The notes under the pieces were generated by a model. The model ran no database searches. It was not told where the DNA came from and saw only the letters and a program-made list of their open reading frames with translations. Source: Lachnospiraceae bacterium (GTDB lineage Bacteria > Bacillota_A > Clostridia > Lachnospirales > Lachnospiraceae). From it: a stretch of DNA of 18,093 nucleotides. The stretch covers positions 1 through 18,093 of the forward strand of contig JAQUUB010000091.1 in assembly GCA_028694115.1 (NCBI GenBank), in the 5' to 3' direction. This document shows positions 1-6,719 of this stretch, piece by piece (the first letter of the stretch is position 1; each line of letters begins with the position of its first letter). The translations under genes and the position numbers were made by a program.

Positions 1-39
1 ATGGAGCTGATAGTTACTAATAGGTCTAGGGCTTATCCT
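1..39 (+). rRNA. 23S ribosomal RNA, 3' end (partial)
   Basis: The first 39 bases match the conserved end of bacterial 23S rRNA: GAGCTGATAGTTACTAATAGG followed by an AGGGC tract and CTTATCC, which would pair with the 5' end of the molecule to close helix 1. The rest lies left of the window. The end is placed by where the closing stem should stop and may be off by a few bases. No 5S-like sequence follows before the first tRNA. Confidence 0.85.
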
Positions 40-170
40 AAAGGAACGGATAAAAACAGAGGGTTATTCTAAGAGGATAACATCGGATGATTCAGTATTT
101 GGTTTTGAAGGTATCAAAAAATATCTTTTATAGAGTAATCTCTAAATTAGCAGCAAGTGATAGTAATTAT

Positions 171-242
171 TCCTCGATAGCTCAATGGTAGAGCATTCGG
201 CTGTTAACCGAAGGGTTGTTGGTTCGAGCCCAACTCGGGGAG
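171..242 (+). tRNA. tRNA-Asn(GTT)
   Basis: A full cloverleaf can be folded: acceptor TCCTCGA pairs with TCGGGGA, and the anticodon stem TTCGG/CCGAA encloses loop CTGTTAA with anticodon GTT at 203-205. The T arm carries GGTTCGAGCC. The discriminator is G and CCA is not encoded. It is the first gene after the 23S end and probably shares its transcript. Confidence 0.97.
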
Positions 243-290
243 TTTTCAAAAAAGTAGTGTGTAAGTATTATTTATAATAATAGAAATAAA

Positions 291-362
291 GGCTCCTTGG
301 TCAAGCGGTTAAGACATCGCCCTTTCACGGCGGTAACACGGGTTCGATTCCCGTAGGAGTCA
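291..362 (+). tRNA. tRNA-Glu(TTC)
   Basis: Acceptor GGCTCCT pairs with AGGAGTC (one G-T pair). The anticodon stem TCGCC/GGCGG closes loop CTTTCAC, anticodon TTC. The T loop is GGTTCGATTCC. CCA is not encoded. Second in the 23S-linked tRNA run. Confidence 0.97.
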
Positions 363-374
363 TCAAATTCTTTT

Positions 375-447
375 GCCGATGTGGCTCAATTGGCAGAGCA
401 GCTGATTTGTAATCAGCAGGTTATCGGTTCGAGTCCGATCATCGGCT
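375..447 (+). tRNA. tRNA-Thr(TGT)
   Basis: Acceptor GCCGATG pairs perfectly with CATCGGC. Anticodon stem GCTGA/TCAGC closes loop TTTGTAA, anticodon TGT. T-arm GGTTCGAGTCC is present, discriminator T, no encoded CCA. Confidence 0.97.
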
Positions 448-460
448 TTCAGAGGAATTT

Positions 461-534
461 GGACCTTTAGCTCAGTTGGTTAGAGCAACCGGCTCATAAC
501 CGGTCGGTCCTGGGTTCGAGTCCCCGAAGGTCCA
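461..534 (+). tRNA. tRNA-Met(CAT), or Ile2 with a CAT anticodon
   Basis: Acceptor GGACCTT pairs with AAGGTCC. Anticodon stem ACCGG/CCGGT closes loop CTCATAA, anticodon CAT. Elongator Met and lysidine-modified Ile2 tRNAs share this anticodon and loop, and I cannot fully separate them by eye; elongator Met is the preferred reading. It is not initiator: the acceptor stem is fully paired at position 1-72 and the anticodon stem lacks the three G-C pairs. Discriminator A, no encoded CCA. Confidence 0.85.
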
Positions 535-559
535 CTACATATGATTATGTATTATAAAT

Positions 560-633
560 GGCCCAGTGGCTCAGTTGGTTAGAGCGTCGCCCTGTCACGG
601 CGAAGGTCGTCGGTTCGAGTCCGATCTGGGTCG
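560..633 (+). tRNA. tRNA-Asp(GTC)
   Basis: Acceptor GGCCCAG pairs with CTGGGTC (one G-T). Anticodon stem TCGCC/GGCGA closes loop CTGTCAC, anticodon GTC. Discriminator G, as expected for Asp. CCA is not encoded. Confidence 0.97.
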
Positions 634-711
634 TATAGTTTTTTTATGATTTTGAAATCAATGTTTTGGATTTGATTTATTTTACCAGCGCTTTATATAA
701 GCGATAAGTTT

Positions 712-784
712 GGGATCTTAGCTCAGCTGGGAGAGCATCTGCCTTACAAGCAGAGGGTCACAGGTTCGAGCCCTGTAGGTCCCA
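712..784 (+). tRNA. tRNA-Val(TAC)
   Basis: Acceptor GGGATCT pairs with AGGTCCC. The anticodon stem TCTGC/GCAGA closes a loop with anticodon TAC. T-arm GGTTCGAGCC and discriminator A are present. CCA is not encoded. Confidence 0.97.
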
Positions 785-811
785 TTGTAGTACAGCCAGT
801 GTACTATAAAT

Positions 812-898
812 GCCGGCGTGGCGGAACTGGCAGACGCACAGGACTTAAAATCCTGCGGGACTTATACTCCCGTACCGGTTCGATTCCGGTCGCCGGCA
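812..898 (+). tRNA. tRNA-Leu(TAA)
   Basis: An 87-nt class II tRNA with a long variable arm (CGGGACTTATACTCCCG). Acceptor GCCGGCG pairs perfectly with CGCCGGC. Anticodon stem CAGGA/TCCTG closes loop CTTAAAA, anticodon TAA. It is the last of seven tRNAs in the run, followed by a terminator at 930. CCA is not encoded. Confidence 0.97.
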
Positions 899-929
899 GT
901 AGATAGCGAGCAAAGCTCGCATGTAAGAG

Positions 930-966
930 TCGCAAACCTAGAGTTTATTGTGGTTTGCGATTTTTT
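930..966 (+). terminator. Rho-independent terminator of the rRNA-tRNA operon
   Basis: A 9-bp stem (TCGCAAACC with GGTTTGCGA) with a 13-nt loop is followed by six T. It ends the transcript that began at the rRNA genes. A perfect 6-bp hairpin (GCGAGC-AAA-GCTCGC, 906-920) lies just upstream and may be a processing site after tRNA-Leu. Confidence 0.9.
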
Positions 967-980
967 ATTCTCTATTTTTT

Positions 981-1001
981 TGTATGTACAGTGTATGTAC
1001 A
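981..1001. repeat. Direct repeat TGTATGTACA, 11-bp period
   Basis: TGTATGTACA occurs at 981-990 and 992-1001, so two copies lie one helical turn apart. They sit in the spacer between the tRNA operon terminator and the 1091 gene. The arrangement suits a regulator bound to two adjacent half-sites, but no regulator is known here and the spacer is AT-rich. Confidence 0.4.
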
Positions 1002-1090
1002 TAGCAACAGTTTTTAGGTGTAATAAATAGTTTAGAGTGATAAAATGTAATCGAAGTACAATTTATAAATAGTAGGACGAAGGAGAACTT

Positions 1091-1567
1091 ATGAGAAGAA
1101 AAGATAGAGAAATTTTAGATAAACTAGAAATATATGAAATAATGAAAAAATGTGATAGTTGTAATGTTGCTTTTTTTGATAGGATTTATCCCTATATTGT
1201 TCCAATGAATTTTGGAGTTGAACTGTCTAAAGACAACTATACACTTTATTTTCATGGTGCATATGCTGGAACAAAAGTTGAACTAATGAAAACAAATCCT
1301 CATGTAGCATTTGAAATGGATTGTAATCATAAAATATTACTTGATGAGATAGCTTGTAAAAGCACAATGGAATATGAAAGTGTCTGCGGAAATGGAATAA
1401 TAGAAATTGTACCTGAAGAAGACAAAATAGAGGCATTAAATATTTTAATGGGGCAATATCAAGATAGAAAAGATAACAAATTTAAATTAGAAGAATTGTC
1501 ATCTGTATGTGTTTTAAGAATTAGAGTGAATAGTATTTCAGCTAAAAGACTTATACGAAAGGGTTAA
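1091..1567 (+). CDS. Pyridoxamine 5'-phosphate oxidase-like flavin-binding protein (NimA family)
   Basis: This 158-residue protein belongs to the small split-barrel flavin-binding family (Pfam Pyridox_ox_2). The family includes the NimA-type 5-nitroimidazole reductases, which bind FMN or another flavin and reduce small substrates in the cytoplasm. The N-terminal MRRKDREI opening, the strand 'YIVPMNFGVE' near residue 35, the 'LYFHGAYAGTKVELMKTNPHVAFEMD' block at 52-77, and the C-terminal 'VCVLRIRVNSISAKRL' strand are typical. Length is normal for the family. The start is supported by AAGGAGAA four bases before ATG. The EamA transporter starts 5 bases after its stop, so the two are probably cotranscribed. 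The real substrate is unknown; nitroimidazole resistance is only a family possibility. Confidence 0.85.
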   Translation: MRRKDREILDKLEIYEIMKKCDSCNVAFFDRIYPYIVPMNFGVELSKDNYTLYFHGAYAGTKVELMKTNPHVAFEMDCNHKILLDEIACKSTMEYESVCGNGIIEIVPEEDKIEALNILMGQYQDRKDNKFKLEELSSVCVLRIRVNSISAKRLIRKG

Positions 1568-1572
1568 AATAT

Positions 1573-2430
1573 ATGAGTCAAAATAAAAGACAAGGTATAG
1601 TACTTATTATTTTAGCTGGTTTTTTCTTTTCACTCATGAGTTTTTTTGTTCGAATGTCAGGAAATTTGCCAACTGTCCAGAAGGCCATTTTTAGAAATAG
1701 TGTAGCTGCAGTGGTATCTATAATTATGCTATTGAATTCAGAAGAAGGATTAAAAATAAAAAAGGAATCCATTCCTTCATTGCTAAGCAGATGTGCGTTT
1801 GGAACAGCCGGACTAGTTTGCAATTTCTATGCCATTGACCGAATGAATATCTCGGATGCCAATATACTCAATAAACTGTCTCCTTTTTTTGCAATTATTA
1901 TGTCAACATTTATATTAAAAGAAAAGGCAAACAAGATTGAATGGGGTGCCGTTATTATTGCTTTCATTGGTGCAGTTTTTGTAGTGAAACCAGCAATGAA
2001 CATAGCATTTATCAATGCAATGATTGGTGTAATGGGGGGATTTGGTGCAGGTGTTGCGTATACGTTTGTAAGAAAATTAGGAAAAATGGGTGAAAGAGGA
2101 ATTGTAATTGTTATGTGTTTTTCAACATTTTCTTGTATTTTATTGCTTCCCTTCTTATTTATCGAATATAAACCAATGACTTTAATGCAAATTTTCATAT
2201 TATTAATGGCAGGAGTAGCAGCTACAGCAGGGCAACTTTGCATTACTGCTGCCTATTCAAAAGCACCAGCTAAAGAAATTTCTGTATTTGATTATTCACA
2301 AGTAATTTTTGCAGCAATTTTAGGGTTCTATTTTTTAGATCAAATACCTGATTATTATAGTATTTTTGGATATTTTATAATTATCTCAACAGCTATATTT
2401 AAATGGTTTTATCAGCGTGAAAGAGTTTGA
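1573..2430 (+). CDS. EamA/DMT-superfamily transporter
   Basis: A 285-residue integral membrane protein with about ten hydrophobic segments arranged as two repeated EamA halves (roughly residues 6-135 and 148-280), the usual length and layout of the drug/metabolite transporter superfamily. The N-terminal 'GIVLIILAGFFFSLMSFFVRMSG', the 'ILNKLSPFFAIIMSTFILKEK' helix near 98-118 and the second-half 'SVFDYSQVIFAAILGFYFLDQIPD' helix are the recognisable EamA signatures. It likely exports or imports a small metabolite across the cytoplasmic membrane; the substrate cannot be read from sequence. It follows the NimA-like gene after 5 bases, its Shine-Dalgarno being the AAAGGG at the end of that gene, which implies a two-gene operon. 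No terminator is seen before the tRNA-Arg promoter 30 bases downstream. Confidence 0.88.
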   Translation: MSQNKRQGIVLIILAGFFFSLMSFFVRMSGNLPTVQKAIFRNSVAAVVSIIMLLNSEEGLKIKKESIPSLLSRCAFGTAGLVCNFYAIDRMNISDANILNKLSPFFAIIMSTFILKEKANKIEWGAVIIAFIGAVFVVKPAMNIAFINAMIGVMGGFGAGVAYTFVRKLGKMGERGIVIVMCFSTFSCILLLPFLFIEYKPMTLMQIFILLMAGVAATAGQLCITAAYSKAPAKEISVFDYSQVIFAAILGFYFLDQIPDYYSIFGYFIIISTAIFKWFYQRERV

Positions 2431-2462
2431 ATATACAGAATATACAAAATTATTAAAATCTA

Positions 2463-2491
2463 TTGACAATAACAGTATATTCATGTAAAAT
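2463..2491 (+). promoter_or_regulatory. Sigma-70-type promoter of tRNA-Arg(ACG)
   Basis: TTGACA at 2463-2468 and TAAAAT at 2486-2491 are spaced by exactly 17 bases. Transcription would start near 2498. The short leader contains an imperfect hairpin (TTGCT...AGCAA, 2500-2517) directly before the tRNA. Confidence 0.85.
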
Positions 2492-2525
2492 TAACGATGT
2501 TGCTGAACAAGTTAGCAATAAAGAT

Positions 2526-2599
2526 GTGCGTTTAGCTCAGCTGGATAGAGCGTTTGGCTACGGACCAAAAGGCCGGGAGTTCGAATCTTCTAACGCACG
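2526..2599 (+). tRNA. tRNA-Arg(ACG)
   Basis: Acceptor GTGCGTT pairs with AACGCAC. Anticodon stem TTTGG/CCAAA closes loop CTACGGA, anticodon ACG (read as ICG after deamination by TadA). The T stem has two G-T pairs (GGGAG/CTTCT). Discriminator G, no encoded CCA. It is a single-gene transcription unit with its own promoter and terminator. Confidence 0.97.
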
Positions 2600-2602
2600 T
2601 GT

Positions 2603-2637
2603 AAAGTCTTGAAAATACTAATTTTCAAGACTTTTTT
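2603..2637 (+). terminator. Rho-independent terminator after tRNA-Arg
   Basis: A 14-bp perfect stem (AAAGTCTTGAAAAT with ATTTTCAAGACTTT) with a four-base loop, ending in a run of T. It closes the tRNA-Arg unit four bases after the gene. Confidence 0.93.
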
Positions 2638-2681
2638 GCTATATATTTACAAGACTTTTTGCAGGATAGGAGGGAAACTTT

Positions 2682-2954
2682 TTGATTAATAAAGAAGACT
2701 TTTTTAATCTTAATATATTAAGGAAAGAGGAGTATACCGGAAGTATGAATGGGATGAGGTATCGACTCGTTAAGAAGGAAGAGGGAGATGAAAAAAAAAT
2801 AATGGTAGCCGTTTGGCCAGAACCGTTTTGTTTTTTAAAGACACCTGAAGAGAACAAGATTTATCAGGAATTTTCCTTTGATGAAGAAGGAAAGAATCAT
2901 GCGGCTGATTGGTTAAATCGTCAATGGATTGAAATGGAGAAGAAAAAAAGTTGA
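2682..2954 (+). CDS. Small conserved-type hypothetical protein, TTG start
   Basis: A 90-residue soluble, acidic/basic mixed protein that I do not recognise. No signal peptide or membrane segment is visible. It has a compact alpha/beta look: 'MNGMRYRLVKKEEGDEKKIMVAVWPEPFCF' suggests two beta strands, and 'HAADWLNRQWIEMEKK' a C-terminal helix. The start is TTG at 2682, chosen because AGGAGG lies at 2668-2673, eight bases upstream; the next in-frame ATG (2745) has no such site and would remove a quarter of the protein. The gene follows the tRNA-Arg terminator and converges with the kinase operon. No partner gene explains its role. Confidence 0.75.
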   Translation: MINKEDFFNLNILRKEEYTGSMNGMRYRLVKKEEGDEKKIMVAVWPEPFCFLKTPEENKIYQEFSFDEEGKNHAADWLNRQWIEMEKKKS

Positions 2955-2996
2955 GGGGAGCTGTTTCATACTATGTTTTAATGAAATCTAAGCTCC
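2943..2996 (-). terminator. Probable terminator of the two-component operon
   Basis: Read on the minus strand, GGAGCT plus TTTCAT pairs with ATGAAA plus AGCTCC around an 11-base loop, with a small bulge. Seven T follow at 2949-2943 after a 7-base gap. The 5' arm overlaps the last codons of the histidine kinase. The gap before the T tract makes this a less certain call. Confidence 0.5.
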
Positions 2997-4177
2997 GCCA
3001 CAGCACCATTCTTATTATAAAGTTTTAATGTTCCATGATGAGCCCTGATAATTCTGTTTACAATTACTAATCCTAATCCATGACTTGTTAATTTTTGATA
3101 AGAATCAAATCTACGAGATAGGATCTCTTTTCCAAATCCAACGCCATTATCTTCCACCGATACTACCACGTTTCTTCGCTGCTTATTTAACGATACCAAA
3201 ATATTACAGCCTGAAGGATTATGACAGATACTGTTTTGTATCAGATTGGCTATCGCACGATATATAAGCTTTTCATCGGCTTTTACCACGTAATCAGCAG
3301 ATGCCTCAAACACGATCTGAAATCGTTCCTCTAAATTAGAATTAATGATATCAGCCACAACCTGTCTTATAATTGAAGAAATCTTTACATTATTCTTATC
3401 CAGTGATACCATACCATAAGTAAGTTTATTCGCCATATTAAAATCTTCAACTAGAATTTTTATTCTTTGTGATTGCGCTAGTATGATTTGTGTCTGCTCC
3501 TTCTGTTCACCAGAAATTATCATGGATTCATTTAGTTCCCCAGCATATCCAAGTATCATGGTTAACGGCGTACGGATATCATGCGATACACCTGCAATCC
3601 ATTCTGTACGCGCCTTATCCTGTCTTCTTAACTGTCCTTTATTCCAACGGGATACTACAATAAATATGAATGCCATAATGAGCATCATCAAAGGAATCAT
3701 CCACTTAAAAAGTAAAACTGCCTGTGTGTTTGGCATTTCCACCACATATTTCCAAAGGGTATTTTTGGGATATCCCATCACTATAATTCCAGTTTCGAAC
3801 TGCCAGTTTTGTACCGGATAATCCTGCAAGTACCATCTTGAAAAAGACGCTACCTCCTGCAGTGAAAATTCGTCTGGTATTTCCCTTGGTTTATCGTATT
3901 TCCAGATAACTTTTCCATTTCCATCGATTAAGAATGCAAAACAGTGATTCTTTTGCAGGGTTAACTGGCAATCGTTTGACAAGGTATATCCGTCCTTCTG
4001 TTTTGTAAGTCCGCCTGCAATTGTTCGAACACTTAATAGATTTATGTCTTTCATTCCAGCCAAGGCAATAAGAAAATAGATTGTAATCGTAATCATGGCA
4101 GATAAAATAACTGTCACAATCATAAAAAAAATAAATTTCAATTTATCCTGAATCATTTTCTGCTCCATATCTTCCAT
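2978..4177 (-). CDS. Sensor histidine kinase, lantibiotic/envelope-stress type
   Basis: A 399-residue membrane histidine kinase that would autophosphorylate and pass phosphate to the adjacent regulator. Two membrane segments (about 16-40 and 157-176) bracket an extracytoplasmic sensor region of about 115 residues. No obvious HAMP domain follows the second segment. The dimerisation domain carries the phospho-acceptor His199 in SHDIRTP. The ATPase domain shows the N box (N311, N315), D343 in VEDNGVGF and the G2 box HGLGLVIVN at 366-374. Its ATG directly abuts the regulator's TAG stop, so translation is probably coupled. Its position, divergent from a lantibiotic-immunity-type ABC operon, suggests it senses an antimicrobial peptide or cell-wall damage; that ligand is inference. 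Confidence 0.92.
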   Translation of the reverse strand: MEDMEQKMIQDKLKFIFFMIVTVILSAMITITIYFLIALAGMKDINLLSVRTIAGGLTKQKDGYTLSNDCQLTLQKNHCFAFLIDGNGKVIWKYDKPREIPDEFSLQEVASFSRWYLQDYPVQNWQFETGIIVMGYPKNTLWKYVVEMPNTQAVLLFKWMIPLMMLIMAFIFIVVSRWNKGQLRRQDKARTEWIAGVSHDIRTPLTMILGYAGELNESMIISGEQKEQTQIILAQSQRIKILVEDFNMANKLTYGMVSLDKNNVKISSIIRQVVADIINSNLEERFQIVFEASADYVVKADEKLIYRAIANLIQNSICHNPSGCNILVSLNKQRRNVVVSVEDNGVGFGKEILSRRFDSYQKLTSHGLGLVIVNRIIRAHHGTLKLYNKNGAVAELRFH

Positions 4178-4876
4178 CTATTTCACCAGTTTATAACCAA
4201 GTCCCCGAACCGTAAGTAGCCATTTGGGATTCGATGGATCTTCTTCTAGTTTTTCACGAAGCCTCCGTATATGTACCATCAGTGTATTCTCATAACCATA
4301 GTTCTCTAGCTGCCACAAGGTATCACATAAACGGTCTATCGTTACAATGTTTCCTCTATTTTCTGCTAATTTCTGAAGAATTTGGTATTCTTTTGCAGTA
4401 AGCATAATTTCCTGGCCATTCCGGCATATCATTCCACCACCCCAGTCAACCGAGATGTCTCCTAGCAAAAGCACATTTTTTGTACCTTCCTTATCTTCTT
4501 TGTATGTTCTAAGTAATACATTTCGTATGCGAAGCAGCAGCTCCTCAGGTAAAAAGGGTTTCGTTATATAATCATCTGCACCAAGTCCTAAACCTGCAAT
4601 CCGGTCTGCATCCTCGTCTCTGGCCGATAAAAACAGAATTGGTGATTCAGTTTCTTTCCTTAATTCCTGATATAAATCAAACCCATTTCCATCAGGAAGC
4701 ATAATGTCTAGTATGATTAAGTCAGGCTGTATCTCTAAAGCCTTATTAAGTGCCTGCCTACAATCTGCAGCGGTCTCTATTGATTCATACCCTTGCTTCA
4801 TAAGTAATTTCTTTTCTAAAATGAGGATATCCGTTTCATCCTCTACTAATAATAGTTTGCGATCTGTATACTTCAT
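4178..4876 (-). CDS. OmpR/PhoB-family response regulator
   Basis: A 232-residue two-domain regulator. The receiver domain (about 7-120) has the acidic pair E12/D13, phospho-acceptor D57 in ILDIMLPDGNG, S84 and K106 in TKPF. The DNA-binding winged helix (about 140-232) ends in the typical 'NTLMVHIRRLREKLEEDPSNPKWLLTVRGLGYKLVK'. Length is standard for the family. AGAGAGG lies upstream of the start on the minus strand. It is the first gene of a two-gene operon with the kinase, and its likely target is the divergent ABC promoter at about 4977-5009. Confidence 0.95.
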   Translation of the reverse strand: MKYTDRKLLLVEDETDILILEKKLLMKQGYESIETAADCRQALNKALEIQPDLIILDIMLPDGNGFDLYQELRKETESPILFLSARDEDADRIAGLGLGADDYITKPFLPEELLLRIRNVLLRTYKEDKEGTKNVLLLGDISVDWGGGMICRNGQEIMLTAKEYQILQKLAENRGNIVTIDRLCDTLWQLENYGYENTLMVHIRRLREKLEEDPSNPKWLLTVRGLGYKLVK

Positions 4877-4902
4877 AACTTACCTCTCTTTATTCTACTA
4901 CT

Positions 4903-4931
4903 ATTTTATCGTTACTTTTCTTATTCGTAAA
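4903..4931 (-). promoter_or_regulatory. Candidate promoter for the regulator-kinase operon
   Basis: On the minus strand TTTACG (4931-4926) and TAAAAT (4908-4903) are separated by 17 bases, with the regulator ATG about 27 bases after the -10. The -35 matches only partly. Confidence 0.5.
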
Positions 4932-4976
4932 TGCTTGTTTCAAAACTTAATGTAAACGTAAGGTGGTTTTCATGTG

Positions 4977-5009
4977 TCTGTAAGATTATCTATCTAAAAT
5001 GAGTATAAC
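4977..5009 (+). promoter_or_regulatory. Candidate activated promoter of the ABC operon
   Basis: A TATAAC -10 box sits at 5004-5009 but nothing resembling TTGACA lies 17 bases upstream, which fits a promoter that needs an activator. The upstream stretch holds TCT triplets at 4977, 4989 and 4993 and a GTAAG pair at 4958 and 4980 (22 bases apart). These resemble the direct half-sites used by OmpR-type regulators, but the match is loose. Confidence 0.4.
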
Positions 5010-5033
5010 AAATAGAAACAGGAGGTTAAAGTC

Positions 5034-5963
5034 ATGAACAAAATGATTAGAAATCCTATCCTAACAACGGATAGCCTTTGCAAACAGTATGGAAAACATC
5101 TACGGGTCGATCACGTTGACCTTACAATACCACAAAATACGGTATATGGTTTTCTTGGCCCAAATGGTGCCGGTAAGAGTACCACTCTTAAAATGATTTT
5201 AGGTTTAGCTGCACCTACACATGGTACCGTAACCATCTTTGGTAAGCAGGCCACGAATAAAAACCGTCTGGAGATTTTAAAACAGATCGGTTCTTTGATT
5301 GAATCGCCAAGTTTTTATGGACATTTATCAGGTATCGACAATCTTCGAATTGCAGCGATGTTAAAGGGAGTGGAGGAAGCACAGATTACAGACCTTTTAT
5401 CCATTGTGCGGCTCGCTTCGCAAAAGGATAAGAAAGTCAGTCAGTATTCTCTTGGGATGAAGCAAAGGTTAGGCCTTGCCACTGCGCTACTAGGCTATCC
5501 TAAATTACTGATTCTTGACGAGCCAACCAATGGTCTCGACCCTGCAGGTATTCAGGAAATGCGTGAGCTCATCGTGTCACTACCAAAGGCTTATGGTATG
5601 ACGGTACTTGTATCCAGTCATATGTTAACTGAAATTGACCAGATGGCCGATTATGCAGGAATCATTCGGCAAGGGCAGCTGATATTCGAAGATTCTCTTG
5701 AAAATCTTCATCAAAGAAGTCAAGGGAACATGATAATCAGAACCGATAATGAAGAAAAAACTTCCCGTATTTTGGAAGAAAAACATATTTTATTTTGTAG
5801 GAAAGAAAGATCTTTTTTCTTACCAAAGATGAAGGATAAAGAAATTGGGAGGCTTTGCTATTCTCTTTTTGAAAACAATATTATGATTTATCAGATTGAA
5901 ATGAAAGAAAAAAGTTTGGAAGATATCTTTTTATCACTGACTGGAAAGGAGCTGAGCTTATGA
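5034..5963 (+). CDS. ABC transporter ATP-binding protein, lantibiotic protection (BcrA/NisF-like)
   Basis: A 309-residue ABC ATPase that powers the two permeases downstream. Walker A GPNGAGKST is at 42-50, the Q-loop region SLIESPSFYGHLSG follows at 87-100, the signature SLGMKQ is at 139-144, Walker B LLILDEP at 158-164 with D162 and E163, and the switch His at 196. The wording 'ESPSFYGHLSGIDNLR' and the C-terminal 'MKEKSLEDIFLSLTG' tail are typical of the bacitracin/lantibiotic-protection branch (BcrA, SpaF, NisF). ATG at 5034 is preceded by AGGAGG at 5020-5025. Its last codons overlap the first permease by four bases. Its divergent position from the two-component genes suggests induction by them. 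Confidence 0.93.
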   Translation: MNKMIRNPILTTDSLCKQYGKHLRVDHVDLTIPQNTVYGFLGPNGAGKSTTLKMILGLAAPTHGTVTIFGKQATNKNRLEILKQIGSLIESPSFYGHLSGIDNLRIAAMLKGVEEAQITDLLSIVRLASQKDKKVSQYSLGMKQRLGLATALLGYPKLLILDEPTNGLDPAGIQEMRELIVSLPKAYGMTVLVSSHMLTEIDQMADYAGIIRQGQLIFEDSLENLHQRSQGNMIIRTDNEEKTSRILEEKHILFCRKERSFFLPKMKDKEIGRLCYSLFENNIMIYQIEMKEKSLEDIFLSLTGKELSL

Positions 5964-6718
5964 AACAGCTGAAACTTGAATTTATAAAGGACAGGATATC
6001 AATTCTTATAATACTCACCTTTTCTTTTTTGGCAATTAATTTTATCTGGTGTTCCTATGGTCTTCGCACTGCAAGTGATTCCGAACGACAATGGGGATGG
6101 ATGATGCTGTTGTATCAAATGCCTATTTTAAATGCAATTCTGGCTCCTTCCTTTGTAGCAGTGATTGCAAGTCGGATTGCAGACGTCGAACATAAAGGAG
6201 AAGCGTTAAAGCTTTTATATACCCTACAGTCAAGGAGCTCCCTATATCATGCCAAACTTTCCATCGGATTATTGTTCTGCGTTCTTTTATCTTTGGGGCA
6301 GATGGTTTTTACAATTTTTACCGGAGTGGTGTTTCATTTCGAGCATGTTGTACCCCTTGATAAAATGAGTCTCTATTTCTTATTTAGCTTTTTAGTGACA
6401 TTTGCCTCTTATATCCTTCAATTAAATTTATCCTTATTTATTCACAATCAGATGGTTTCTCTCTGTATTGGCATTACTGGTTCCTTCTGCGGACTGTTTC
6501 TTATGTTTCTGCATCAGTATCCGATTCTTCAACATGCCGTACTATGGACAAACTACGTCACTTTGACGTTATGTATCATGAGCGAATATGATGAAAAGAC
6601 AAGATATATTGCATATTCCTGGCGCCCTGTGAATTATTGGGGACTTTTAGCCATTACCATCTGGACGGTGCTTTTGTATATAGTTGGTCGCCGTCTTATA
6701 GCAAAGGAGGAGGTATAA
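5960..6718 (+). CDS. Lantibiotic-immunity-type ABC permease, MutE/EpiE-like
   Basis: A 252-residue membrane protein with about six hydrophobic segments, of the ABC-2 permease type found as the first of two unlike permeases in lantibiotic immunity transporters. After the short cytoplasmic start (MKQLKLEFIKD) there is a helix at about 12-30, a conserved-style 'LNAILAPSFVAVIASRIADVEHKGEALKLLYTLQSRSSLYHAKL' loop at about 57-100, and further helices to the C-terminal RRLIAKEEV. It overlaps the ATPase by ATGA and is followed after one base by the second permease, so the subunits are probably made in step. Assignment to the MutE/EpiE branch rests on family resemblance and position. Confidence 0.85.
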   Translation: MKQLKLEFIKDRISILIILTFSFLAINFIWCSYGLRTASDSERQWGWMMLLYQMPILNAILAPSFVAVIASRIADVEHKGEALKLLYTLQSRSSLYHAKLSIGLLFCVLLSLGQMVFTIFTGVVFHFEHVVPLDKMSLYFLFSFLVTFASYILQLNLSLFIHNQMVSLCIGITGSFCGLFLMFLHQYPILQHAVLWTNYVTLTLCIMSEYDEKTRYIAYSWRPVNYWGLLAITIWTVLLYIVGRRLIAKEEV

Positions 6719-6719
6719 T

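Noticed and set aside
40..170. 5S rRNA after the 23S end
   Set aside because: The length would allow it, but none of the conserved 5S blocks (such as the CCGAAC and AGAAGTNAAG strings) can be found.
818..1030. 70-residue open frame on the plus strand
   Set aside because: It begins inside tRNA-Leu and runs through the operon terminator; it has no ribosome binding site and no family resemblance.
1827..2243. 138-residue open frame on the minus strand
   Set aside because: It is antisense to the EamA transporter; hydrophobic content mirrors the transporter helices.
2682..2954. Assignment of the 90-residue protein to an acetyltransferase family
   Set aside because: Some similar-looking small proteins are labelled that way in databases as I recall, but the cofactor-binding motif of that fold is not visible here.
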